Below are positions 1 through 9,489 of a stretch of 64,000 nt of DNA, one piece after another; within the stretch, counting starts at the first letter, position 1; each line of letters begins with the position of its first letter. The translations under genes and the position numbers were made by a program. The stretch is from Capra hircus. Its lineage: Eukaryota > Chordata > Mammalia > Artiodactyla > Bovidae. A model generated the notes under the pieces. It worked only from the letters and a program-made list of their open reading frames with translations. It had not been told where the DNA came from and did no database searches. Where the stretch lies: positions 49,647,550 through 49,711,549 of the forward strand of contig NC_030817.1 in assembly GCF_001704415.2 (NCBI RefSeq), written 5' to 3'.

Positions 1-140
1 TTCCAAAAGCCATCTGAGAAACTCAAGGTGAGTTCAAAATCAAACTTTTATTTAGGATCTGATTCTGAGAAGGCAAACTGTCCAAAATGTCAAAAGTTTT
101 TAATATTTGACTATATACAATCCCAGGTTACCGTTACTTT

Positions 141-353
141 AAAGTGAAAGTGAAGTCGCTCAATCATGTCCGACCCTTTACGACCCCATGGACTCAAGCC
201 TATCAGGCTCCTCCGTCCATGGGATTTTCCAGGCAAGAGTGCTGGAGTGGATTGCCATTTCCTTCTCCAGGGGATCTTCCCGACCCAGGAATCAAACCCG
301 GGTCTCCCACATGGCAGGCAGACGCTTTACCATCTGAGCCACCAGGGAAGCCC
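141..353 (-). mobile_element. Bov-tA SINE
   Basis: Read on the minus strand, this begins with a tRNA-Glu-like head (the GCTTCCCTGGTGGCTCAG type start lies at the high-coordinate end) and runs into the BovA body shared with the BovB 3' end. It finishes in a GACTTCACTTTCACTTT-like tail near 141. It is a complete, moderately diverged copy and noncoding. The short open frames that cross it are chance. Target duplications are not clear. Confidence 0.9.
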
Positions 354-1651
354 ACCTGTTTAAGCAAAGTGCTGATAAAAGAAACAAAAGTAAATACAAG
401 AGATGATGTTACAATACAGTTAACAACAAAAAGTTGGCTCGTCTAAAAGTGAGAAGATTTGCTTCTCTTAAATAATTAAAGATATGATAAAGGTTAAATA
501 AAGCTCTGATGAGATAAAATATCTTTATTTCCTAGGGGGATTACTTAAAAAAAACCTTTTACAATCCCTTAATAAGAGCAGATCCCCCCCAAAAAAGCCA
601 AAACTCTGTTACTTCAACAGAGAGAAAATCAAATTCTAGTTACATATCAGTGTGTTTTTGATATAAAAGTTTTTTTAAACCCTATAAAAATTTATCTAAT
701 CTTAACCAGCTTCGACCACATGAGTTAATATTCCTTTTCCAAAATTCCTTTTCTACAAACCTTCTACAACTTCTTACATCCGTTAGGTTTTCATCCTTTA
801 TTTTCCTCTTATACTTTAGGACAAAATTACTGTCTTGTTCACTTAACAAAAACCCATCCTACATAACTTGAATACTTTTCCTTATCAAAAATACAATCTA
901 TTTTCCTTGCATACTTTTCATACAAAGTTGTTTCTCCTGGCCATTATTGTTTCTAGTAGTTTCATTTACATACATTGACTCTAATTTTTAACCATTAGTA
1001 AGCTTTTTTAAACAGAGAAAACTGCAGAGAAACAATTGTGCCCTATACCAGCATTCTACACCAGACAAGCAAATTTTATGAATATACCATGTCAGTGTTT
1101 ATAGGTATATGTTTCCTGATAGTACAATTTTTCAATGTGTCAAAGAGATGTTTATTAACAGACTTAGGTACATTTAGTTTCTCTGTACCATACCAAAATA
1201 AGAAGGCAAAAGTATATAAACTTAAACTTGTGATTAGTAAAGGTTTAGTATTTTCTCCTCACTTAGAAGTAATCTAGATATTCAGTGAATATCTATTATT
1301 AAACTTAGCACCACTCTAAGGTTGCAAGTTACCACAAAGATTCTGGAAACTACTTTTAGGGACATACATTATAAACATTAAACAATGTAGGACATCATCT
1401 CAAGCTATTTCTCTATTAACTATTTTTATAGTACATGCTGTTAGGTAAGTATCCAAAAAGATTATAAAAGCAAAAAAACCTAAAAAGAGTTAAATATGTA
1501 AAAACAGCAAAATATGTGCTGTTATTACACTTAATACTGCTAACTCAGAAGATATATCTCTCCTTATTTAACTAGTTTAATAATATTAAACTAGTCTTAT
1601 TTATCTAAGATTTTTCCAAATCACACAAACTAGAAAAGCATTTGGGTGAGT
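354..1651. other. Unassigned AT-rich DNA
   Basis: About 1.3 kb of AT-rich sequence with no repeat family or gene I can recognise. A 79-codon open frame at 1038-1277 (+) has no motif, no coding-like composition and no splice context that I can support. Confidence 0.5.
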
Positions 1652-1770
1652 TTGGCAACCCACTCTGGTACTCTTGCCTGAAAAAATCCAATGGACAGAG
1701 AAGGCTGGTGCAGGCAACAGTCCATGGGTCGCAAAGAGTCGGACACAACTGAGTGACTTCACTTTCACTT
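1652..1770 (+). mobile_element. Bov-A SINE fragment
   Basis: BovA body only: it starts in the GGCAACCCACTC-type segment and ends with the GTCGCAAAGAGTCGGACACA and GACTTCACTTTCACTT segments. The tRNA-like head is missing, so this is a 5'-truncated Bov-tA or a BovA monomer. Confidence 0.8.
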
Positions 1771-1901
1771 ATATTTCTGGGAATTTTAGAAATATTTAAT
1801 TTATATAATCATTTATCTCTAAGTCAATCAGAATAGAGCTCTTTTATGCAATTTTATAAATTACTTTGGTAATACCATCTAGAAGTAGGAAAATATTATG
1901 T

Positions 1902-1925
1902 GTATATATATATAGAGAGAGAGAA
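1902..1925. repeat. TA/GA compound microsatellite
   Basis: A short run of TA dinucleotides passes directly into GA dinucleotides. It is an ordinary simple repeat in an AT-rich stretch (1771-2218) where I see nothing else. Confidence 0.8.
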
Positions 1926-2229
1926 ACATTCATATATAAACATACAGACAGATGCAAATATAGACCTTAGAGCTTTCCTTGTAAAATTTTAGCCACGAGT
2001 CAGGTAAACATAGTAATGTAAAACTCAGTGGTTTATATATAATAGTTGGCTCTTGTCTTTGCTCCACTTTATATTTTTAACCAAATTATATTTCTTACAG
2101 ATGGAACAAGTTAAGCTTACTTGCTCAATAAGAGGGCTAATGCTTTTTACCAATATTTGTGGGGGAGACTTATAAAATATTCTTTTACCCTGATATGTAG
2201 TTTCTTTTTGAGGGTCTCTGAGCCTCTTG

Positions 2230-2780
2230 GAAGAAAAGTTATGACCCTTGGAAGTTATGACTCTTGGAAGAAAAGTTATGACTAACTTAGACAGCATATT
2301 AAAAAGCAGAGACATTACTTTGCCAACAAAGGTCCGTCTAGTCAAACCTATGGTTTTTCCAATAGTCATGTATGGATGCAAGAATTGGACTATAAATAAA
2401 GCTAAGTGCCGAAGAATTGATGCTTTTGAACTGTGGTGTTGGAGAAGACACTTGAGAGTCCCTTGGACTGCAAGGAGATCCAACCAGTCCATCCTAAACG
2501 AAATCAGTCCTAAATATTCACTGGATGCTGAAGCTGAAGCTCCAATACTTTGGCCACCTGATGCAAAGAACTGACTCATTTGAAAAGACCCTGATGCTGG
2601 GGAAGATTGAAGGCAGGAGGAGAAGGGGATGACAGAGGATGAGATGATTAGATGGCATCACCGACTCAATGGACATGAGTTTGAGTAAACTCCAGGAGTT
2701 GGTGATGGACAGGGAGGCCTAGCGTGCTGCAGTCCATGGGGTCGCAAAGAGTTGGACACGACTGAGCAACTGAACTGAAC
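2230..2780 (+). mobile_element. 5'-truncated BovB (RTE) LINE
   Basis: This holds the last ~550 bp of BovB: the end of the reverse-transcriptase frame (open at 2248-2574) and the 3' UTR ending in CTGAACTGAACTGA. An 11-bp target duplication TGAGCCTCTTG lies at 2219-2229 and 2781-2791, which fixes both ends. Near its 5' end a ~20-bp piece (CTTGGAAGAAAAGTTATGAC) is partly duplicated, so the start is slightly scrambled. Confidence 0.92.
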
Positions 2781-2791
2781 TGAGCCTCTTG

Positions 2792-3258
2792 AGAGTTCCC
2801 AGTGGGGGACAGGGAACCTAATGCTCAAGTGACTGTAAGAAAATGTGAGACTAAAAAAAAAAAGAAAATGAAGTAGACAGAGAAGTAGAGGAGGTAGGGC
2901 TTGAAGGCAGTCAAAGGATTCAAGGCAGCTGAAGGGAAGATTGGAGGTAGTAAAAAGAGGAAGGAGGAACAGAAGCAACTGTAAGGGAGAGGTCTTAAAG
3001 GAACCAGTTTGAGGAAGTCACTGAAGTTCTAAATTATCTTCAGTAAAATAATTTCAACAAGAATGGAAATGGACAGTTAGTGTCATAGTGGTACTACAGC
3101 ACTTACAGTCAGCAGGGGTATGAGAGAAGCTCCTGTATTGTTAACCAATGGTAACTTGTAAACAAAGAAGCCTGGGACTTTAAATCAGCTTCTAGGCTCA
3201 AGGACTCCAAAAGAGCCAGGAATTTCCCACTCAAGGGCCAGGGACTATATTCCTAGTG
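2792..3258. other. Unassigned purine-rich intergenic DNA
   Basis: This is the pre-integration flank of the retrovirus. It has a purine-rich part (~2850-3000) and an A-run near 2855. No gene or known repeat is recognised. Confidence 0.45.
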
Positions 3259-3262
3259 AAAT

Positions 3263-3740
3263 TGTTGGGGGAGTGTGTAATTTCTTTGATTCTGTCTCAT
3301 CACAACAAAAATTTGAAGTGATGGACCAGCTCTTAAATGAACCAGTGTTACAGCTCCGTGTTACAGTTCAGTTTTATTTAGAAAATAAAGGAAAGTATAT
3401 CCTCAAGGCATGAGGATGTGAACGACCTGAAGAGAAGAGAGAGGGGGAGAGAGAGAGAGCTAGAGAGGGGGAGGAGGGGAGAGAGAGAGAAAGGGAGTGA
3501 GAGAGAGTGCATGGGTGGAGTGGAGACCCTCAACCCTTTGACTCCACTTTTTATGTTTTTTTTCTCCTCCCCCTGGGCCTGGCCTAGTAAATTGGGTTAG
3601 CCAGGAGTGCTGTTTGTTCTACCTGAGGTCCTCACTCCGGTCCTCAGACCCTCCTTTGTTCTATTTTCCCAGGCTTTTCCTGTCCTTGTCTTTTAGCCAC
3701 CACCATCTGGACTCCTGCTTCCTATTCTACCTACCTAACA
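3263..3740 (-). repeat. 3' LTR of the ERV
   Basis: A 478-bp LTR with TG...CA ends. On the minus strand it carries an AT-rich TATA-like CATAAAAAG box near 3545-3556 and an AATAAA polyadenylation signal at 3373-3378. A GA-rich (plus strand) stretch at ~3425-3510 lies between them. It aligns along its length with the LTR at 11493-11961, with many substitutions and small length changes in the GA tract. Confidence 0.92.
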
Positions 3741-3750
3741 TTCCCCCCTC
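3741..3750 (-). promoter_or_regulatory. ERV polypurine tract
   Basis: Directly inside the 3' LTR, the minus strand reads GAGGGGGGAA. This is the expected primer site for plus-strand DNA synthesis and confirms the orientation of the provirus. Confidence 0.85.
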
Positions 3751-3904
3751 AAGAGATGGAAGGACCAATTCTTTGGGAATAGGGGCGTCAAGGTCTTTCT
3801 GGCTACTTCCTGCTGAACTGGGATGGTGAGGGGTATTGGGCCTCCCCCTCTTGCTAGTCTCAGGCCTCAGAGTCCTTATAGTGACGTCCATCTAAGAGTA
3901 AGTG

Positions 3905-4105
3905 CTATTTTCCATGGTTGGCTGTAGTTTTATATATCCTTGTTGAACTGGCGCTGCGTGTTGTAGCTTGGTTGACCTGGGCAGAGACAAAGCGGGTTAG
4001 ACAATTGATGATACATGGAGCAACCATAAACAGCATCAGTATGGCATAACAAGGACTAGTAGGGGCATTAGCCAACTCCAAATTCCCATCACCAGGATGG
4101 CTCAA
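3905..4105 (-). pseudogene. env: ERV env remnant (transmembrane C-terminus only)
   Basis: A 66-codon minus-strand frame holds a hydrophobic span (about residues 22-38) followed by a short polar tail rich in Gln and Thr, like the membrane anchor and cytoplasmic tail of gamma-type Env. It sits between the end of pol (4256) and the polypurine tract, where env should end. Only ~500 bp separate pol and LTR, so surface subunit, fusion peptide and ectodomain are absent. The assignment is by position and hydropathy. Confidence 0.6.
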
Positions 4106-4255
4106 GTCCCTCCTCGTTCAGGGATCAGAAGATCTATCTCCTGTCTGTTTTGGAGTACAACCCCTGCCAAGCTGTGCTGGCTCCTTAGAGCTGTCCTGAG
4201 AAATCTTATCCCCAGAAACTAGATTTTGCTCATTAGAATGGCACTCATTTGTAGT

Positions 4256-4686
4256 TCAGAATAGGTATCTGAGATCCCCCAGGGGCTCACAGGTGTATTG
4301 AGTGTCCGCTTCTGTTTTCTTCCACAGCTTGACTCGTGAGTAGTGAATCCAGGAGTCATGTCCTGGTACCTTGACTGCTGCGGGGGTTGAAAGTATTACA
4401 GGGTAGGGGCCCTTCCTTGTGGACTGGAGTTGAGCCTTTGGGGACCCATCTTTCCAGACTTTGATTAGGACTTGAGTCCCTGGAGCATATAGTGGTGACT
4501 CCTTAGAATCTTTTGGGTCCTGTTTGACACCCCACAAGCATACATCTTGTTGGAATTGCCCAATGGCCATGGTTTAAGACTGGAGGGTCTGAGCCTCTGG
4601 ATCTAGGAAGAGGTCATTGACATAAACAAAAGATCTCCCATATAGCATCTCATAAGAACTAAGACCAACCTGTTCTTTAGGGGCAG
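4256..4686 (-). pseudogene. pol: ERV integrase C-terminal domain (pol 3' end)
   Basis: The minus-strand frame at 4256-4570 (104 codons) matches the C-terminal DNA-binding module of gammaretroviral integrases: a GTQVLIK-type strand, then a KGPYPV segment equivalent to the GPY/F motif, then an IHYSRVK-type end. Upstream sequence to 4686 belongs to the same domain but is out of frame. The BovB at 4698-5788 separates it from the integrase core. Confidence 0.82.
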
Positions 4687-4697
4687 TATGGGTGCAG

Positions 4698-5788
4698 TTC
4701 ACTTCAGTTCAGCTCAGTTGCTCAGTTGTGTCCAACTCTTTGCAATCCCATGGAGTGCAGTATGCCAAGCCTCTCTGTCTATCACCAGCTCCTGGATTTT
4801 ACCCAAACTCATGTCCATTGAGTTGGTGATGCCATCCAACCATCTCATCCTCTGTCGTCCCCTTCTCCTCCTGCCTTCAATCTTTCCCAACATCAGGGTC
4901 TTTTCAAATGAGTCAGCTCTTCGCATCAGGTGGCCAAAATATTGGAGTTTCAGCTTCAACATCAGTCCTTCCAATGAACATCCAGGACTGATTTCCTTTA
5001 GAATGGACTGCAGTTCAAGGGACTCTCAAGAGTCTTTTCCAACACCACAGCTCAAAAGCATCAGTTCTTTGGTGCTCAGCTTTCTTTATAGTCCAATTCT
5101 CACATCCATACATGACTACTGGAAAAACCATAACCTTGACTAGACAGACGTTTGTTTGCAAAGTAATGTCTCTGCTTTTTAATATGCTGTCTAGGTTGTT
5201 CATAACTTTCCTTCCAAGGAGTAAGCATCTTTTAATTTCATGGCTGCAGTCACCATCTGCAGTGATTTTGGAGCCCCAAAAAATAAAGTCAGCCACTGTT
5301 TCCCATCTATTTGCCATGAAGTGGTGGGACCGGATGCCATGATCTTCGTTTTCTGAATGTTGAGCTTTAAACCAACTTTTTCACTCTCCTCTTTCACTTT
5401 CATCAAGAGCCTCTTTAGTTCTTCTTCACTTTCTGCCATAAGGGTGGTGTCATCTGCATATCTGAGGTTATTGATATTTCTCCCGGCAATCTTGATTCCA
5501 GCTTGTGCTTCATCCAGTCCAGTGTTTCTCATGATGTACTGTAAATATAAGTTAAATAAGCAGGGTGACAATATACAGCCTTGACATACTCCTTTCCCTA
5601 TCTGGAACCAGTCTGTTTTCCCATGTACATTTCTAATTGTTGCTTCCTGACCTGCATACAGGTTTCTCAAGAGGCAGGTCAGGTGGTCTGGTATTCTCAT
5701 CTCTTTCAGAATTTCCCACAGTTTATTGTGATCCACATGGTCAAAGGCTTTGGCATAGTCAATAAAGCAGAAATAGATGTTTTGTGAA
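4698..5788 (-). mobile_element. 5'-truncated BovB LINE inserted in ERV integrase
   Basis: 1091 bp of BovB on the minus strand, 3' tail at 4698. The 11-bp target duplication TATGGGTGCAG at 4687-4697 and 5789-5799 gives exact ends. It carries the RT palm with a FCFIDYAKAFD motif A and a YADD motif C. The 209-codon open frame 5200-5829 starts in retroviral integrase sequence (first ~10-13 codons) and reads straight into BovB RT, so it is a chimera. RT is frameshifted near 5200-5320. Confidence 0.95.
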
Positions 5789-5799
5789 TATGGGTGCAG

Positions 5800-6235
5800 A
5801 GGAGAGCTATTGGTAAAGCCTCCTTCCATCCCAGGCAGGTCTCCTGGGTTATCTTTTTTATCACTGATTTAAGAATTGGTTGGCTCTTTATACTTTTCCT
5901 GAGGACTGAGGCCTCCAGGCACAGTGGAGATAATAAGTAATGCCCAAAGCTTTCAAGACCCCTTGGGTGACCTTAGAAGTAAATGATGTCCCATTGTTAC
6001 TTTGTAATGACCTGGGCAGACCAAATCTTGAAATGATTTCAGGAAGCAGTTTTTTTTACCACCTCCTCAGCTTTCTCAGTCTGGGTGGGAAAGCCTTCAA
6101 TCCATCCTGTGAATGTATATATCATGACTAATAATATTTATATCCTTGAGAAACTGGCATCTGGGTGAAGTCCACCTGCCAGGCCTCTTCTGGGTAGGTC
6201 CCACATCGTTACACAGGCTGGGCCAGCTGGGATCG
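5800..6235 (-). pseudogene. pol: ERV integrase catalytic core, frameshifted
   Basis: Minus-strand translation in several frames resembles the retroviral integrase core: a WQVDFTQ-like start near 6170-6185, an FPT-like segment near 6085, and a GLP-type stretch near 6010-6030. Stops and frame changes interrupt it repeatedly. It lies between the zinc-binding domain (6236-6470) and the BovB that splits off the C-terminal module. I did not establish whether all three acidic residues survive. Confidence 0.7.
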
Positions 6236-6712
6236 TCAAGCTCCTTGGGGGTTGTTTAACTGGCAAGTGGGACAAGAGAAGACCACTTGCCTTATAGTCA
6301 TTTGGAGGCCTGTTCCTCTGAAGGACCTTTCTAGCAATCTCTGGAGGGCCTTTTCCCCTAAAGGAGTGGTGGCATGTAAGGAGTTAACTAACTTCCACTG
6401 GAGGTCCCCAGGCGGAAAAAGGAGTCCCTCCTTTTGGAACCACCCCATATGATCTTCTTGAAAGCCCTCACTCTTAGCTTTAAGAGTCTCACCTTCAGTA
6501 TATGAAGGAGTTTCTGGCAAATTAGTCTGTGGAACTAAGGTGGCAGCCCCTATTAGGTCATGGTTCTGTAATGCTGCTCTCTTAGCTGCCTGATTGGCTG
6601 CTTGGTTCCCTTGTGCCACTTCTGTGCTCCCTTTTTGGTGTCCTTTACAGTGGGAGACTGAAACCTCAGTGGGCAGACGGACTGCCTCCAAGTCTAAGGA
6701 TTTGATCACCAT
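6236..6712 (-). pseudogene. pol: ERV RNase H end and integrase zinc-binding domain
   Basis: A 158-codon minus-strand frame. The N-terminal third has the GHQKG and NQAANQAAK segments that close gammaretroviral RNase H. The C-terminal third has the LHATTPLGEKAL and CPTCQLNN segments, the His and Cys pairs of the integrase HHCC finger. Gene order (RNase H, then integrase) agrees with minus-strand transcription. Confidence 0.85.
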
Positions 6713-6749
6713 ATTTGATTGGGGACCCTCGGGTGGTCAAGTGGCCCCT

Positions 6750-7182
6750 TTATTTCCAAATAGCAGCATGTGCGTGTAGCACCAGAAAGGCATACTTGGA
6801 GTCAGTGTAAATGGCTACTCTTCTTCCTTTTCCCAGCTCTAAAGCTCGAGTCAGGGCTATGAGCTCAGCTAATCGGGCTGAAGTACCTGGTGGCAAAGGT
6901 TTAGCCTCTATGGTCTCAAAATTGGAGACTATTGCATATCCAGCTCTTCTTCTTCCATCCAAGACAAAGTTGCTTCTATCAATGTACCACATTTCCTCAG
7001 AACTGGCCACAGGATCTTCCAGCAATCCCTCTTGGGGTTTTTTCCAGTAGTCCAAGGTTTCTAGGCAAGAGTGAAAGGGAAGAGAGCCCTCAGGAGTAGG
7101 TAGGAGGGTGGCTGGGTTAAGAACCTCAGAAGGGGATATAGTGAGGCCTGGATTTTCCATCAGCACTACTTGATATCTGAGG
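6750..7182 (-). pseudogene. pol: ERV RNase H domain
   Basis: The minus-strand frame 6750-7166 (138 codons) runs from the RT-RNase H tether into RNase H. Visible catalytic acids are Asp in YIDRSN (the usual Gly after Asp is Arg), Glu in RLAELIAL and Asp in YTDSKYA. The frame breaks just after this, before the domain's end in the next frame (6712). The upstream part is cut at 7183 by BovB. Confidence 0.85.
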
Positions 7183-7193
7183 ATTCCTTGATT

Positions 7194-8001
7194 CAGTTCA
7201 GTTCAGTCGCTCAGTAATGTCCGACTCTTTGCGACCCCATGAATTGCAGCACACCAGGCCTCCCTGTCCATCACCAACTCCCGGAGTTCACTCAAACTCA
7301 TGTCCATCGAGTCGGTGATGCCATCCAGCCATCTCATCCTCTGTCATCCCCTTCTCCTCCTGCCACCAATCCTTCCCAGTATCAGAGTGTTTTCCAATGA
7401 GTCAACTCTTCGCATGAGGTGGCCAAAGTACTGGAGTTTCAGCTTTAGCATCAGTCCCTCCAAAAAACACCCAGGACTGATCTCCTTTAAAATGGACTGG
7501 ATGGATCTCCTTGCAGTCCAAGGGACTCTCAACAGTCTTCTCCAACACCACAGTTCAATAGCATCAATTCTTCTGCACTCAACTTTCTTCACAGTCCAAC
7601 TCTCACATCCATACATGACTACTGGAAAAACCATAGCCTTGACTAGACGGACCTTTGTTAGCAAAGTAATGTCTCTGCTTTTGAATATGCTATCTAGGTT
7701 GGCCATAATTTTCCTTCCAAGGAGTAAGCGTCTTTTAATTTCATGGCTGCAATCACCATCTGCATTGATTTTGGAGCCCCCCAAAATAAAGTCTGACACT
7801 GTTTCCACTGTTTCCCCCTCTAATTCCCATGAAGTGATGGGACCAGATGACATGATCTTTGTTTTCTGAATGTTGAGCTTTAAGCTAACTTTTTCACTCT
7901 CCTCTTTCACTTTCATCAGGAGGCTTTTTAGTTCCTCTTCACTTTGTGCCATAAGGGTGGTGTCATCTGCATATCTAAGGTTATTGATATTTCTCCTGGC
8001 A
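7194..8001 (-). mobile_element. 5'-truncated BovB LINE inserted in ERV pol
   Basis: 808 bp of BovB, 3' tail (GTTCAGTTCAGTCGCTCAG on the plus strand) at 7194. The 11-bp target duplication is ATTCCTTGATT at 7183-7193 and ATTCTTTGATT at 8002-8012, one mismatch. It covers RT motif C (YADD) to the 3' end. The long open frame 7344-8192 (282 codons) is a chimera: about 60 codons of retroviral RT connection followed by ~220 codons of BovB. Confidence 0.95.
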
Positions 8002-8012
8002 ATTCTTTGATT

Positions 8013-8190
8013 AGACATCCATAAATAGCCTCTCCCATTTAGAAGTTGTTTCACTTGGTGGCTAGTAAAAATAGTTAGTTTGCCCCCAAAACAGAGTTTT
8101 AAAGCATCTTCTATCAGGACTGCAATAGCTGCAAGATTCAAAGGCAGGGAGAGATTTCTTTCCAATAAGGGAGGAGGACAGTCAGGGACC
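8013..8190 (-). pseudogene. pol: ERV RT connection segment fused to protease tail
   Basis: Minus-strand translation gives the end of protease (PDCPPPLLER type) followed at once by an AAIAVLIEDALKL-type segment that belongs to the RT connection/thumb of gamma-type pol, then KQLLN and WMSNQR segments up to the BovB junction. The ~1 kb that should encode RT fingers and palm between them is missing. The deletion junction lies near 8130-8140. Confidence 0.75.
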
Positions 8191-8420
8191 ACTAGAAACT
8201 GGCGGGAGAATATTTGTCCATTCCAGAAACAAAGTGCTCAAGTGAATCTTTTAGTAATTGTTTTTCCTGTAGCACCCAAAATGGTACAGGTTTGGGAGGA
8301 GAAGGCTCTGGAGTAGGAGGTCAGGACAGAGTAGGTAGCCCCTGTGTCAACAAAGAAATTCTCGGACCTACCTGCCACATACAGTTGCACCCTTGGCTCC
8401 AGCCCCGGGATGGTTATTTG
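8191..8420 (-). pseudogene. pro: ERV aspartic protease
   Basis: The minus strand encodes the retropepsin active site DTGA at 8337-8348, preceded by an FFV strand and followed by a TYSVLT stretch and an ILGATGK flap-like segment. One in-frame stop is visible at 8238-8240. It sits between the gag zinc knuckles and the pol remains, as in gammaretroviruses. Confidence 0.85.
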
Positions 8421-8516
8421 TGACAGGCGAGCTGGCTGGAGTGGGCTGCTTCAGTCCTGTTGAATCATCGTGAGGGAAGGCTTGGCGCTTGACCTTGAGG
8501 CTCTTGGGTCGTGAGG

Positions 8517-9066
8517 GCAGAGTGCAGCCCGATGTCCCAATTGATGGCATTTGTAGCAAGCCGTTTTAGGATACTTGTCACGGTTTGAACATTCTTTGGC
8601 TCAATGAATGTCTACATTGGCTCCCCGCCTGTCTACAGATTAGGCATTTGCCTGGTGCCTTGTCCTTCAAGGACTCGGGGTTTGCCATAGGGCTTCCCTG
8701 TTGGGCAGCCAGCATCTGGGCATGGCTTGTCTCTTTCCTTTTCTCCATTTCCTGGGCCTTAGCCTCCCTCTCCTGTTCTCTGTTATAAAAGGTATTGGTG
8801 GCTGTCTGGACCATCTCATCCAAAGAGGCAGCAGGGTCCTGCTGCTGTAGTTGTTGTAACTTTATCCTGATGTCTGATGCGCATTGGGACAGGAATTTGT
8901 CCTTTAAAGTCACCTGTCCCTCATAAGAGTCTAAGTCCAGACTGGTAAACTTTTTGAGGGCCTCTTTTAGCCTTTCCAGAAAGGTAATGGGGTTCTCATT
9001 GGGCTCCTGAGTTATTGCTGAGACTGGGCACAGACCCATAAGTAATAGGCTTCCTTCTACTTCCAT
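8517..9066 (-). pseudogene. gag: ERV gag: capsid C-terminus and nucleocapsid
   Basis: The minus-strand frame 8578-9066 (162 codons) carries the major homology region (NPITFLERLKEAL at about residues 26-38) and a charged Glu/Arg/Lys-rich stretch, then a damaged first zinc knuckle (CLIC, with the His position lost). After a frameshift the second knuckle is intact as Cys-x2-Cys-x4-His-x4-Cys at 8517-8558. Matrix and the N-terminal capsid are not recognisable upstream. Confidence 0.85.
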
Positions 9067-9159
9067 GGGTGGATTTCCTTAGGGGTGAGTCTTTCTGAAG
9101 CTTATCCTACCCAGTACTGTTGCAACCTCAGAACCAGGCATCTCCAGGTCAGGGTGCAG

Positions 9160-9385
9160 ATCCCCAGGCAGGCTGAGGCGTGACAGCCTCCTGGAGATTG
9201 AATCCCCGGGCAGGTTGAGGCAGGTTGGCCTCCCAAGAATTAGGTCCCTGGGCAGGTCAAGGCGTGACGACCTCCTGGGACCCCTGGATTGGCAGATCTC
9301 CAAGCAGGTTGAGGCATGACAACCTTTCGAGGACCAGATCCCTAGGCAGGTCAAGGCAGGTCGACCTCCTGGGACTCCCAGACTG
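9160..9385. repeat. ~45-bp tandem array inside the ERV
   Basis: About five imperfect units, each starting with a TCCCYRGGCAGG-like core (near 9161, 9203, 9244, 9294, 9339) followed by TTGAGGC or TCAAGGC and GACCTCCTGG. Spacing varies from ~41 to 50 bp. The minus-strand frame across it (9079-9489) repeats LPGD-like peptides but shows no retroviral motif. Confidence 0.8.
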
Positions 9386-9489
9386 GAGTTGGGCATCCCC
9401 AAGGTCTCCAGCGTGACCAGTGTTGGGTGTAATTTTAACTCATTGCCAGTTTGCTCACTGCAGATGGGAGCAGATATGATGTAAAGCAA

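Noticed and set aside
141..353. tRNA gene in the Bov-tA heads
   Set aside because: The heads derive from tRNA-Glu-like sequence, but they are fused to BovA bodies and carry changes that should prevent a tRNA fold.
3425..3510. GA-rich tract as an independent regulatory element
   Set aside because: The same tract occurs in the partner LTR (about 11670-11745), so it belongs to the LTR. No separate function can be supported.
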